A stretch of DNA of 64,000 bases from VXMT01 sp965204835. Lineage in GTDB: Bacteria > Chloroflexota > Dehalococcoidia > UBA2979. The notes beneath the pieces are model-generated. The model was given only the letters and a program-made list of their open reading frames with translations, did no database searches and was not told the DNA's origin. The stretch spans positions 496,001 to 560,000 of the forward strand of contig OZ242017.1 in assembly GCA_965204835.1 (NCBI GenBank). The letters run 5' to 3'. This document shows positions 23,928 through 32,272 of this stretch, piece by piece; within the stretch, counting starts at the first letter, position 1, and every line of letters begins with the position of its first letter. The position numbers and the translations under genes are program-made.

Positions 23928-23981
23928 ACCGTGCTCCTCGCGCGTGGCTGCATGCGTTCGGTGGGCCCGCCTGGCGCGCTC

Positions 23982-24010
23982 ACCGTATGGAGCGGCCCGA
24001 CGCGGGTCAA
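23982..24010 (-). promoter_or_regulatory. Promoter of the DUF1538-PII-CBS operon
   Basis: On the minus strand TTGACC (24010-24005) and TACGGT (23987-23982) are separated by exactly 17 bases, the best sigma-70 match in the window. The leader to TTG 23927 is about 48 bases. Confidence 0.65.
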
Positions 24011-24080
24011 TGATAGTCGGGCGCGCCGTATCGCCTGCCGCCGAGCGCGTGACAGGCCCCGCGCCCGGCGCACACGCAAA

Positions 24081-24108
24081 CGCCCGAGGCGGGTGACCGC
24101 CTCGGGCG
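24081..24108 (-). terminator. Terminator of the VOC gene
   Basis: Perfect 12-bp stem (CGCCCGAGGCGG / CCGCCTCGGGCG) with a 4-base loop (GTGA on the plus strand), followed on the minus strand by TTTGCG. It lies 27 bases beyond the stop of the VOC gene and shields the DUF1538 promoter from read-through. Confidence 0.8.
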
Positions 24109-24134
24109 CTGGTGGTGGGCTCGGGTTGCGGGTA

Positions 24135-25028
24135 CTACACCCAGACGCCGGGGCGCTCCTGCCAGAAGAACTGCACCAGCATCCCGCCCGTCTGGCGGGG
24201 GTGGATGAAGCCCTCGATCCAGCGCGCGCCGTCCGTCACGCCCTCGCGCTCGCCGAAGGGGCGGATGCCGCGGGCGGCGCAGGCCGTGACGGCGGCCTCC
24301 CAGTCGGCCACCTCGAAGGTGATGTGGTGGATCGTCGGGCCGCGGCGCTCCAGGAAGGCCGCGATGAACGAGGGGTCGCCGAGGGGCTGGATGACCTCCC
24401 AGCGCATCTGGCGCGTAGGCGTCTCCATCACCTCGGTCACGAACTCGCGGCCGGGGTCGTCGGAGCGGTAGAAGCTCTGCATGCCGAAGACGCTGCCGTA
24501 CCAGCCCGCGAGCTCGTCGCGGTTGCCGTGCGCGTGCGAGAGGTGGTTGACCGCGACGATGCCCAGGGCGCCCTCGCGCGCCGGGGGCGGGCCCATGCGC
24601 GGCGCGGCGCCGTTGGCGCTGCGGAAGCGGAACTGGAAGCCGTGCCCGCCGCGCCACGGGTGGATCAGGATCTCCTCGACGGGCTGCTCCGCCGTCCCTT
24701 GCTGCTCGCTCCACGGCTCGATGCCGAGGCCGCGCAGGTCGTTGACGGCGGCTGAGAGGTCGCGCACGTGGACCAGGATGTACTGCAGCCCCGGCCCGAG
24801 GGGGCCGTCGATGAAGCTCTGGAGGTAGGAGTCGGGACGTGTCGGCGCGGACACCTCCCAGTCGATGTCCGACATGCCGGGCACCGCCATCTGCACTCGT
24901 TCGACGCCGAGCGCGTCGTCGCGCGTTCGCTGGGTGGTGGTGAAGCCGAAGAGGCCCTCGAGCAACTCGACCTGGGGCTCGAGCTGCGCCACGACCATCC
25001 CGATGCGATCGATCCGCTCGATATCCAC
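24135..25028 (-). CDS. Two-domain VOC (glyoxalase/dioxygenase-fold) protein
   Basis: 297 residues with two vicinal-oxygen-chelate modules. The first opens DIERIDRIGMVVAQLEPQVELLEGLFGF and the second GIVAVNHLSHAHGNRDELAGWYGSVFGM; later TIHHITFEVADWEAAV and RWIEGFIHPRQTGG carry the usual His and Glu metal positions. Members include methylmalonyl-CoA epimerase, extradiol dioxygenases and 4-hydroxyphenylpyruvate dioxygenase; this length and layout do not fix the reaction. The start is GTG 25028 with GGGAG about seven bases upstream. It is a single gene between its own terminator and the divergent lipid kinase. Confidence 0.85.
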   Translation of the reverse strand: MDIERIDRIGMVVAQLEPQVELLEGLFGFTTTQRTRDDALGVERVQMAVPGMSDIDWEVSAPTRPDSYLQSFIDGPLGPGLQYILVHVRDLSAAVNDLRGLGIEPWSEQQGTAEQPVEEILIHPWRGGHGFQFRFRSANGAAPRMGPPPAREGALGIVAVNHLSHAHGNRDELAGWYGSVFGMQSFYRSDDPGREFVTEVMETPTRQMRWEVIQPLGDPSFIAAFLERRGPTIHHITFEVADWEAAVTACAARGIRPFGEREGVTDGARWIEGFIHPRQTGGMLVQFFWQERPGVWV

Positions 25029-25129
25029 GGTGCGCTCCCAGTGTGCGTTAACGTTCGGTTCTGAGGCCCATCATAACGACACGGCGGCCTATAGCCTCGC
25101 ACAGGTGGTCGCCGCGTGCCTCATCCGGC

Positions 25130-25135
25130 TAGCAT
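25130..25135 (+). promoter_or_regulatory. -10 element close to the lipid-kinase start codon
   Basis: TAGCAT six bases ahead of ATG 25142, with no ribosome site between. It is one of several TAnnnT hexamers found 6-9 bases before start codons in this window, consistent with leaderless transcription. Confidence 0.45.
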
Positions 25136-25141
25136 CGCCCG

Positions 25142-26089
25142 ATGGTACCCGGTGCCGTATTGCTGCTGCGCAATCCCAACGCTCGCCGCGCGCCGTCCGA
25201 AGACACGCTGCGCCAGGCGGCGGAGACGCTCACCGAGCGCCGCTGGCGCGTGGACATCGAGTCCACCTCGGGCCCCGGCGACGCGACCCGGATCGCCGCG
25301 GAGGCCGTCGCGCGCGGCTACAACGCCGTCGTCGCCGTCGGCGGCGACGGCACCGTGCACGAGACCGTGCAGGCCCTCGCCGGGACGTCGACGGCGCTCG
25401 GCGTGGTCCCGGCGGGCACCGCCGACGTGTGGGCCAGGGAAGCGGGCGTGCCCCGCGGCGCGCGGCAGGCGCTCACCTTCCTCCCGCGCGCACGCACGGC
25501 CCGCATCGACGTCGGCCGCGTGACCTTCGAGGACGGTTCGTCCCAGCGCTTCCTGCTGATGTGCAGCGCGGGCCTCGACGCCGAGGTGGTGCGCCGCGTC
25601 GGCTCGGGCGGGCGCGCGAAGCGGCTCGCCGGTGGCGCGGTCTACGCCGCCACCGGGCTCGTCCTCGGCGCCCGGACCCCGTCCACCCCCACGGTCATCG
25701 ACGTGGACGGCGTGGGCGCGGAGCGCGACCTCTACTTCACCGTCGTCGGCAACACGCGGCTCTACGGCGGGCTCGTGCGTCTCACCGCCGGCGCCCGCGC
25801 CGACGACGGAGCGCTCGACGCCGTCACGTTCTCGGGCCGGCGCCGCGCCGGCCGGCTCGCCCTCGTCGCTCGCGCACTGCGCGGCGGGCTCGACCGCCGC
25901 TCGGGCGGGGCCATCGACTACACGCGGGGAGCGCGCGTGCATATCGCTCCCGAGCGCCCGCTGCCCGTGCAGGCCGACGGCGAGTACATCGGCGAGACGC
26001 CCGTCACGGTCACGGTCGAGCCGCGCGCGCTCACCGTGCTGCTCGCCCCCGAGCCCAACCCGCTGCTCACCGCCGAGGCGAAGCCGTAG
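25142..26089 (+). CDS. Diacylglycerol/lipid kinase family protein (YegS/DgkB-like)
   Basis: 315 residues. VAVGGDGTVHETVQAL (about 65-80) is the nucleotide-binding signature GGDGT-x-x-E, preceded by LLLRNPNARRAP, the usual first strand. VVPAGTADVWARE corresponds to the G-T-x-N/D-x-[FW]-A-R block; typical members have GTGNDFAR. The C-terminal beta domain contains YFTVVGNTRLYGG. The enzyme phosphorylates a lipid such as diacylglycerol at the inner face of the membrane. It appears to be transcribed alone, divergent from the VOC gene and convergent with recF. Confidence 0.9.
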   Translation: MVPGAVLLLRNPNARRAPSEDTLRQAAETLTERRWRVDIESTSGPGDATRIAAEAVARGYNAVVAVGGDGTVHETVQALAGTSTALGVVPAGTADVWAREAGVPRGARQALTFLPRARTARIDVGRVTFEDGSSQRFLLMCSAGLDAEVVRRVGSGGRAKRLAGGAVYAATGLVLGARTPSTPTVIDVDGVGAERDLYFTVVGNTRLYGGLVRLTAGARADDGALDAVTFSGRRRAGRLALVARALRGGLDRRSGGAIDYTRGARVHIAPERPLPVQADGEYIGETPVTVTVEPRALTVLLAPEPNPLLTAEAKP

Positions 26090-26101
26090 CGCGCGAGGCG
26101 G

Positions 26102-27301
26102 TCACCCGGCGGGCTGCAGCTCCCCGTCCTCGATGCGGAAGCGGCGCGCGCCGGGGAGGTCCTCGACGCTCGGGCGGTCCTCGTCGGCCGAGGTGATCAC
26201 GACCTGGTCGACGCCGTAGGCGGCCGCGAGCACGCGCTCGCGGCGCTCCTCGTCCAGCTCCGAGAGGATGTCGTCGAGGAGCAGGACGGGCGCGTCGCCC
26301 GTGCGGTCGCGGGAGAGCGCGACCTCGGCGAGGCGCAGCGCCAGCCCGGCGGTGCGTTGCTGTCCCCGCGAGGCGAACGCGGCGGCGTCGTTGCCCGCGA
26401 TCTCGAAGCGCATGTTGTCGCGGTGCGGCCCGCTGCGCGTCATGCCGGCGACGAGGTCGTCGCGACGCCGCGCCTCGATCACCTCGCGGAACGTGGCCTC
26501 GACGCCCTCGACGCTCCCGGCGTCGAGCGTCGCCGACGCGGCGGGCTCGGGCAGCGCGGGCTCGTAGCACACGGCCAGCGGCTCCACGCCGGGGGCGAGG
26601 TCGGCGTAGTGCTGCGCGGCGCCCTCGGCGAGCGCCCGCACGGCCTGTGCCCGCCCGTGGAGGACGACCGCGCCCGCGGTGGTGAGCTCCTGGTCCCAGA
26701 ACGCGAGCTCGTCGCCGGGGCGGGCGCGGCGCTCCTGCAGGCTGCGCAGCAGGCTGTTGCGCTGCTGCAACACCCGCTGGTAGCGCTGCAACGCCCGCAC
26801 GTACTCGCGGTCGAGCTGCGAGATGGTGATGTCGAGGTAGCGCCGTCGCCGCGCCGGTGAGCCGTCGATGATCTGGAGGTCCGCCGCCGAGAACATCACC
26901 ACGCGCAGATGCCCGATGAGATCGGACGCCCGCCGCGGCGCGCCGTCGACGCGGAAGCGCCGGCTCGTGGGCGGCAGCTTGCCGTCCTCGGCGGCCTCGC
27001 GCCCGCGCACCTCCTGGCTGCTCACGACGATCTCGACGGTGACCGGCTCCGCGGCCGTGACGACCTCGGCGTGGAGGGTCGCGGCCGGCAGCGGCTCCTC
27101 GCGCAGGGCGTCCTGCGCGATCACCTCGGCGTCCGCGCCCGCGCGCCCGCTGCGGGTGGTGGCGAGCAGCGAGATGGCCTCGATGAGGTTGGTCTTGCCC
27201 GCGCCGTTCGGTCCCGTGACCACGCTGACGCCGGGCTCGAGCGGGGCGTCGAGCCGCCGGAACGTGCGGACGTTCGTGAGCGCGAGACGAGCGATGTGCA
27301 T
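26102..27301 (-). CDS. recF: DNA replication and repair protein RecF
   Basis: 399 residues. Walker A is GPNGAGKTN (30-38) after a typical IARLALTNVRTFR opening; the ABC-type signature region is FASRGQQRTAGLALRLAEV and Walker B is VLLLDDILSELDEERR. RYLDITISQLDREYVRALQRYQ is a RecF-specific block. RecF loads RecA at ssDNA gaps with RecO and RecR. ATG 27301 has GGGAG upstream. In most genomes recF lies next to dnaA-dnaN and gyrB; here it is alone between a lipid kinase and an oxidoreductase. Confidence 0.96.
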   Translation of the reverse strand: MHIARLALTNVRTFRRLDAPLEPGVSVVTGPNGAGKTNLIEAISLLATTRSGRAGADAEVIAQDALREEPLPAATLHAEVVTAAEPVTVEIVVSSQEVRGREAAEDGKLPPTSRRFRVDGAPRRASDLIGHLRVVMFSAADLQIIDGSPARRRRYLDITISQLDREYVRALQRYQRVLQQRNSLLRSLQERRARPGDELAFWDQELTTAGAVVLHGRAQAVRALAEGAAQHYADLAPGVEPLAVCYEPALPEPAASATLDAGSVEGVEATFREVIEARRRDDLVAGMTRSGPHRDNMRFEIAGNDAAAFASRGQQRTAGLALRLAEVALSRDRTGDAPVLLLDDILSELDEERRERVLAAAYGVDQVVITSADEDRPSVEDLPGARRFRIEDGELQPAG

Positions 27302-27468
27302 GCAGGGCTCCCAGCCGCCCCGATTATCGCCCGCATCACGGCCCGAGCGCTGCGCCGGGCGGGGAAGGGAGGCTGGGCCGGGCGCGAGGGGCTGCCGCTG
27401 ACGATCGCGCCCGCTACCGTGGCAGCAGCAGGCGCGCGAGCACGCGCCGGGGCCGGGAGGAGCATCCG

Positions 27469-28515
27469 ATGAGCGACCAACCCATCCGCGTCGGCCTGAT
27501 CGGGGCGGGCGCGAACACGCGCCTCCTCCACATCCCCAACTTCCAGGCCATCGACGGCGTCGAGGTCGTCGCGGTCTGCAACCGCTCGATGGAGAGCGGG
27601 CAGCGCGTCGCCGACGACTTCGGCATCCCGCGCGTCGTCACGGACCCCGACGAGATCTACTCGGACGACACCGTCGACGCGATCTGCGTCGGGACATGGC
27701 CGTACCGCCACAGCGAGTTCACCGTGCGAGGGCTCAACGCCGGCAAGCACGTGCTGTGCGAGGCGCGCATGTCGACCGCCGTGGCCGGGGCGCGGGCGAT
27801 GCTCATCGCCTCGCAGGCCCGGCCGGACCTCGTCGCGCAGCTCGTGCCGGCGCCGTGGGACTTCCGGAGCTGGCGCACCGTGCGGCGGCTCCTCGACGAG
27901 AGCGCGCTCGGCGAGCTGCGCGAGGTGCACGTGACACGGCTCGCCGGGGGCGCGCTCAACCCCTCGCGGCCGCTGCACTGGCGCGAGCACAGCGAGTACT
28001 CGGGGTTCAACGCCATGGAGTTCGGCATCGTCGCCGAGATCGTGCAGCGCTGGCTCGGCCCCACCGAGCGCGTGCTCGCGGACGCCGCGACCTTCACCAC
28101 GACTCGACGTAACGAGGAGACCGGCGAGGACTATGCGATCGAGATCCCCGACAGCCTCGGCGTCTTCGCGCGCCTCGCCAGTGGCGCACGCGCGACCTAC
28201 GTGGTGAGCGCCGTCACCGACACACCACGCGTGGCGAACGGCATCGCCATCCACGGCACTGAGGCGACCCTGCACTGGTGGGCCGACGGCGACCGCCTCG
28301 AGCTCGCCCCGCGCGGCGAGGAGCCACGGCCGCTCGACCCGGACCCCGGCACCGACGGCTCGTGGCGCGTCGAGGCGGACTTCATCGACTCGATCCGCGA
28401 TGGCGCGCCGGTCGAGCTCACGAACTTCGCGGACGGCGTGCAGTACATGCAGGTCATCGAGGGCACGTGGCGGAGCTGGTCCGAGGGCCGCGCCGTCGAC
28501 ATCGCCGAGGTCTAG
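27469..28515 (+). CDS. Gfo/Idh/MocA family oxidoreductase
   Basis: 348 residues. The N-terminal Rossmann domain starts RVGLIGAGANTRLLHIPNF, followed by VEVVAVCNRSMES and AICVGTWPYRHSEFTVRGLNAGKHVLCEARMST. In most members the last block ends E-K-P with a catalytic Lys; here it reads CEARMS, so the usual Lys is replaced by Arg. The C-terminal half has the family's beta sheet. These are NAD(P)-dependent dehydrogenases of sugars, inositols and related compounds. GGGAGGAGC lies six bases before ATG 27469. It is followed 24 bases later by the holin-like and metallo-hydrolase genes. Confidence 0.9.
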   Translation: MSDQPIRVGLIGAGANTRLLHIPNFQAIDGVEVVAVCNRSMESGQRVADDFGIPRVVTDPDEIYSDDTVDAICVGTWPYRHSEFTVRGLNAGKHVLCEARMSTAVAGARAMLIASQARPDLVAQLVPAPWDFRSWRTVRRLLDESALGELREVHVTRLAGGALNPSRPLHWREHSEYSGFNAMEFGIVAEIVQRWLGPTERVLADAATFTTTRRNEETGEDYAIEIPDSLGVFARLASGARATYVVSAVTDTPRVANGIAIHGTEATLHWWADGDRLELAPRGEEPRPLDPDPGTDGSWRVEADFIDSIRDGAPVELTNFADGVQYMQVIEGTWRSWSEGRAVDIAEV

Positions 28516-28539
28516 GCAGGGGGCGGCGAGGGCGCGGCG

Positions 28540-28995
28540 ATGCGCATGGTGGTAGCCGGCGGCGGGACGCCCGAGCGAAGACAGCCGGAGCTCTGGGAGC
28601 TGCTGCTGCGGCTGGTCGTGAACGCCGTCGGGCTGTGGCTCGCGGCCATCGTCGTGCCCGGCATCCAGATCGACGACGTACCCTCGCTCGTCGCGGCGAC
28701 GGCGCTGTTCGCGCTCGTGAACACGCTGGTGCGCCCGCTGGCGTTCTGTGCCTCGGCGTGCGTGATCCTGCTGACGTTCGGGCTGTTCATCGTCGTCATC
28801 AACGCGCTCATGCTGGCGCTGACGGCGTGGATCGCGGGGCAGCTCGGCCTCGGGTTCCGCGTCGACGGCTTCGCGTCGGCGGTCTTCGGCGCGCTCATCG
28901 TCGCGCTGCTCTCGCTGTTCGTCTCGTCCGTGCTGCGCTGGCGTCGAGGCCCCCCGCAGGCGGGCGGCCCGCCGGGAGCGGGGAGCGCCGCGTGA
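28540..28995 (+). CDS. Mycobacterial-type 4-TM phage-holin family membrane protein
   Basis: 151 residues, four membrane helices: LLLRLVVNAVGLWLAAIVVPGI, LVAATALFALVNTLVRPLAF, VILLTFGLFIVVINALMLAL and SAVFGALIVALLSLFVSSVL. The P-G-I-x-I/V...N-x-x-(V/I)-R-P...G-L-x-x-x-x-N pattern is typical of the holin_4_4/YvlD-like family, which is widespread in bacterial chromosomes and not phage-specific. The role is probably in envelope integrity. Its TGA overlaps the next gene's GTG by four bases. Confidence 0.88.
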   Translation: MRMVVAGGGTPERRQPELWELLLRLVVNAVGLWLAAIVVPGIQIDDVPSLVAATALFALVNTLVRPLAFCASACVILLTFGLFIVVINALMLALTAWIAGQLGLGFRVDGFASAVFGALIVALLSLFVSSVLRWRRGPPQAGGPPGAGSAA

Positions 28996-29813
28996 CGCTG
29001 TGGATCTGCCGCACGTGCGGCGTCGAGTACGCCGATGCGCCGCAGCCGCCCGCGCACTGCGTGATCTGCGAGGACGATCGCCAGTACGTCGGCTGGGCTG
29101 GGCAGGAGTGGACCACGCGCGACGAGCTGCTCGCGAGCGGCCACCGCAACGACGTGCGCGACCTCGAACCGGGGTTGACCGGCATCGGCATCACGCCGCC
29201 GTTCAGCATCGGCCAGCGCGCGCTGCTGGTGCAGACCGAGGCCGGCAACGTGCTCTACGACTGCGTGAGCCTGCTCGACGACGAGGCCCGCGCGGCCATC
29301 GAGGCGCGCGGGGGCCTCGACGCGATCACGCTCTCGCACCCGCACTTCTACGACGCGATGGTGAGCTGGAGCCACGCCTTCGGCGGCTGCCCGGTCCACG
29401 TCCCGGAGCACGACCGCGACTTCGTGACACGCCCCGACGCGGTCATCGAGTACTGGGACGGCGAGCCCCTCGAGGTCGTGCCGGGGGTGACGCTCATCCG
29501 CACGGGCGGGCACTTCCCCGGCAGCGCCGTGCTGCACTGGGCCGCGGGCGCCGGGGGCCGGGGTGCGCTCCTCGTCGGCGACTCGATCACGGTGGTGCCG
29601 GACCGCCGCTACGTGAGCTTCATGTACAGCTACCCGAACCTCATCCCGACCTCGCCCGAGACGGTGCGGGCCATCGTCGCCTCGGTGGAGCCGTACGCGT
29701 TCGACCGCATCTACGGCGGGTGGTGGGGACGCGACGTGGTGGAGGGCGGCAAGGCCGCCGTCCACGAATCCGCGGAGCGCTACATTTCGTATCTACAGGG
29801 ACAGCACGGCTGA
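28992..29813 (+). CDS. Metallo-beta-lactamase-fold protein with N-terminal zinc knuckle
   Basis: 273 residues. A rubredoxin-like CRTCGVEY and HCVICED pair of knuckles (residues about 5-30) precedes a metallo-beta-lactamase fold: the first metal motif is SHPHFYDAM (H-x-H-x-x-D in place of the usual H-x-H-x-D-H), GGHFPGS gives the next His and LLVGDSI the bridging Asp. The final His of the usual set is less clear (YGGWWGRD). The role is unknown; the knuckle may hold zinc or iron or bind a partner. GTG 28992 overlaps the holin-like gene by four bases. It ends inside a strong inverted repeat shared with the next, convergent gene. Confidence 0.85.
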   Translation: MTLWICRTCGVEYADAPQPPAHCVICEDDRQYVGWAGQEWTTRDELLASGHRNDVRDLEPGLTGIGITPPFSIGQRALLVQTEAGNVLYDCVSLLDDEARAAIEARGGLDAITLSHPHFYDAMVSWSHAFGGCPVHVPEHDRDFVTRPDAVIEYWDGEPLEVVPGVTLIRTGGHFPGSAVLHWAAGAGGRGALLVGDSITVVPDRRYVSFMYSYPNLIPTSPETVRAIVASVEPYAFDRIYGGWWGRDVVEGGKAAVHESAERYISYLQGQHG

Positions 29814-29842
29814 GCCGGAACCCCGCCGCACGGCTCAGCCGT
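29806..29842 (+). terminator. Bidirectional terminator hairpin
   Basis: Exact 12-bp inverted repeat ACGGCTGAGCCG (29806-29817) and CGGCTCAGCCGT (29831-29842) with a 13-base loop. The TGA stop of the metallo-hydrolase gene is inside the left arm, and the convergent hydrolase gene ends 12 bases beyond the right arm. Confidence 0.75.
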
Positions 29843-29853
29843 CACCACTCCCG

Positions 29854-30642
29854 CTACCCAGCCAGGAACGCCGCGAGCTCCTCGTTGTACTGCTCCGGCA
29901 GCGTCCCCCGCATCATGTGGCCGACGTCCGGCCACAGCCGGAACGACAGGTCCGGCGAGGCGATCGTGCGGTAGTAGTCGAGCTCCTCGGGCAGCATGTA
30001 GCCGCCGGCGTCGATGTCGCCGACGAGCACGAGCGTCGGGACGGCGACGCGGCGCATGTGGTCCTCGCAGCGGAACGCCCAGTCGCGGTTGTCGGTGAGC
30101 AGGCGCGTCACCGCGTGCGGCGAGAAGTGGTGGTGCGCGTAGACCGCCGCGTCGATCTCCTCCGGCGAGAGGCCGTCGGCCTCGCCCTCGGCGCGGATCT
30201 CGGCCTCGGGGCGCTCGTGGCGCGCCATCGCCTGGCGCAGGCTGGTCACGAAGGCGTTGACCATCTTCCAGTAGACCGGGTCCTCCAGGAACGCCCGCGA
30301 GATCGCCTCGGGGTGCGTCGCCGCCATCATCGTGCCGATGTTCCCGCCCCACGAGTGCCCGACGTAGGCCGGGCGGTCGAGCTTGAGGTTGTCGATCAGC
30401 TCGACGAGGTCGGTGACGAAGTCGCGCAGGTGGTAGCCGGTGTGCGGCTTGTCGGTCTCGCCGTGGCCGCGGTTGTCGGGCGCGATGATGTGGTAGCGGT
30501 CCTCGAAGGCGGCGACGACGGTGTCCCAGTTGCCGCCGTGCCCGGTCCAGCCGTGGACGAGCAGCAGGTCTGGGTGGGCAGGGTCGCCCCACTCGCGGTA
30601 GTGCATGCGCAGGCCCTGTACCTCGGTGTAGCCGTGTTCCAT
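29854..30642 (-). CDS. Alpha/beta-hydrolase, epoxide-hydrolase/haloalkane-dehalogenase-like
   Basis: 262 residues. The nucleophile elbow is VGHSWGGN (Ser), the oxyanion loop LLVHGWTGHGGNWD, the acid Asp lies in LVLVGDIDAGG and the base His in LWPDVGHMMRGTLPE. IIAPDNRGHGETDKP is the typical third-strand block. The HGW-x-G opening and the cap size suit a lactonase, esterase or haloperoxidase; no halide-binding Trp pair is certain. ATG 30642 has GGAG six bases upstream; ATG 30654 is four residues longer. It has its own terminator at 29806 and is divergent from the MFS gene. Confidence 0.9.
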   Translation of the reverse strand: MEHGYTEVQGLRMHYREWGDPAHPDLLLVHGWTGHGGNWDTVVAAFEDRYHIIAPDNRGHGETDKPHTGYHLRDFVTDLVELIDNLKLDRPAYVGHSWGGNIGTMMAATHPEAISRAFLEDPVYWKMVNAFVTSLRQAMARHERPEAEIRAEGEADGLSPEEIDAAVYAHHHFSPHAVTRLLTDNRDWAFRCEDHMRRVAVPTLVLVGDIDAGGYMLPEELDYYRTIASPDLSFRLWPDVGHMMRGTLPEQYNEELAAFLAG

Positions 30643-30772
30643 CGCTCGCTCCATCCGCTGCGCGCGGTCCGGCCCGGCCGGATCGGACACCCACGGGGAA
30701 GCATCGCATACTGAACGTCGTGCGCTACGACGACGCGACGGCGAGGCAGCATGGGCGGCGGGGCGACGCCGC

Positions 30773-32017
30773 ATGAGCGTGGCGATCCCTCCGCAGGGCG
30801 CGACGCTGGTCGCGAACGCGCTCACGCCGCTGCGGGCCTACCCGGACTTCCGCGCGCTGTGGTGGAGCACCCTTTACGCCTCCAGCGCGTGGTGGGCGCA
30901 GAACGTCGTGCTCGCCTGGCTGGCGTTCGACCTCACCGGCTCCGAGCTCGCGGTCTCGGCGGCGGCCGCGGCGGGCTTCGCGCCGATGCTGCTCGGCCCG
31001 CTCGGCGGCCTGCTCGCCGACCGTATCCACCGCCCCCGGCTGCTCATCGGCGCGCAGTTGCTCGCCCTGCTCACCGGGGCGGTGATCGCGCTCCTCGTCA
31101 CCCTCGATGCCGCCGAGTACTGGCACGTGGTCGTGGCCGCGGCAATCGTCGGGCTGACGATGGCGCCGCTGATGCCGACACGGTTCACGCTCACCATCGA
31201 CCTCGTCGGCGAGCAGCGCGTCTCGAGCGCGAACGCCGTCAACGCCGTGGGCATGCTCGGCAGCCGCATGGTCGTCCCGGCGGTGGCGGGCGCGCTCATC
31301 GCGACGTTCGGTGCGGACGCCGCGCTGTGGTTCAGCGCGGCGTGGTACATCCCCGCTTCGTGGCCGCTGCTGCGTGTCCGGGACGACCGAAGGGAGCACG
31401 CGTCCGCGCCGGGGCCCGCGCTCGGCGAGATCGCGCAGGGGTTTCGCTACGCCCTCGCGAACCGCGCGCTGCGCGCGCTGCTGGTGGTGACGGTGCTCGC
31501 CAACATGTTTGCCTGGCCGGTGATCCTCGGCTTCCTCCCCGTCTTCGCCGAGGAGGTCTTCGACGTCGGCGCCGCGGGGCTGGGCCTGATCGTCGGCGTG
31601 AACGGGCTCGGGGCGCTGCTCGGCGCGCTGGGTATCGCCTCGCTCGGTGACTTCCGCGGGAAGGGGATGCTCTACCTGGTCGCGACGGCCGTGTTCGGGC
31701 TGATGCTCGCCGCGTTCGCGGTGAGTGGCGTCTACGCGCTGGCGCTGTTGCTGATCTTCATCGCCGGCGCGGGGAGCGCGGGCTTCGGGGTGATGCAGAG
31801 CACGCTCACCATGCTGCTCGCGCCCGCCGACGCGCGAGGCCGCGTGCTGGGCGTGCTCATGCTCTCGATCGGCGTGCTGCCGGCCGCGATGCTCGTGCAG
31901 GGCGCGGTCGCGTCCTCGATCGGCGTCGTGGCGACGACCGCGGTGTCCGGCGTGGTGCTCGGCGTGCTCACGATGGCCGTCGCGGCCTCGTCCGCGGACC
32001 TGCGAAAGGCCAGGTGA
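30773..32017 (+). CDS. Major facilitator superfamily transporter
   Basis: 414 residues, about twelve membrane helices. The loop between helices 2 and 3 reads GPLGGLLADRIHRPRLLIG, the MFS signature G-x-x-x-D-R-x-x-R-R. MLGSRMVVPAVAGALIATFG in helix 5 resembles the enterobactin-exporter/MFS_3 group (EntS-like), which exports siderophores or drugs. No siderophore genes are near. ATG 30773 lies 130 bases from the divergent hydrolase start. It is followed by the gap that holds the direct repeats and peptide gene at 32273. Confidence 0.88.
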   Translation: MSVAIPPQGATLVANALTPLRAYPDFRALWWSTLYASSAWWAQNVVLAWLAFDLTGSELAVSAAAAAGFAPMLLGPLGGLLADRIHRPRLLIGAQLLALLTGAVIALLVTLDAAEYWHVVVAAAIVGLTMAPLMPTRFTLTIDLVGEQRVSSANAVNAVGMLGSRMVVPAVAGALIATFGADAALWFSAAWYIPASWPLLRVRDDRREHASAPGPALGEIAQGFRYALANRALRALLVVTVLANMFAWPVILGFLPVFAEEVFDVGAAGLGLIVGVNGLGALLGALGIASLGDFRGKGMLYLVATAVFGLMLAAFAVSGVYALALLLIFIAGAGSAGFGVMQSTLTMLLAPADARGRVLGVLMLSIGVLPAAMLVQGAVASSIGVVATTAVSGVVLGVLTMAVAASSADLRKAR

Positions 32018-32113
32018 CACACCGCCCGCGCCGGTCCGTAGCGCCGCTATCCCCTGCGCCGACGAGCCCGCCCTCGACGCGCTCGTGAGGCTGATCCCGT
32101 ACCTGTATCCGAG

Positions 32114-32142
32114 GCTTAACGCCGGCGTTACGCGGGCTTAAC
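32114..32142 (+). promoter_or_regulatory. Three direct repeats with 11-bp period ahead of the peptide gene
   Basis: GCTTAACG, GCGTTACG and GCTTAACA follow each other with the conserved C at 32120, 32131 and 32142. The core and spacing match the repeats beside the two-component genes at 6926-6995, so the same OmpR-family regulator could bind. CTGGAT at about 32157-32162 is a possible -10, which would give a leader of about 100 bases to GTG 32273. Confidence 0.5.
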
Positions 32143-32272
32143 AGACGTTCCCGACGCTGGATGTGGAGGGACGTCAGAGCGGGAGGCGCCGCGCGATGAC
32201 GTTCCCGACATCGGAGCCAACAAAGGGTGCCCGCCTACGGGCGGGACCGCGACGAGACGAAAGGAACCAGCA

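Noticed and set aside
28540..28995. Prophage remnant suggested by the holin-type membrane protein
   Set aside because: This family is common in bacterial chromosomes, and no other phage gene or attachment site is near.
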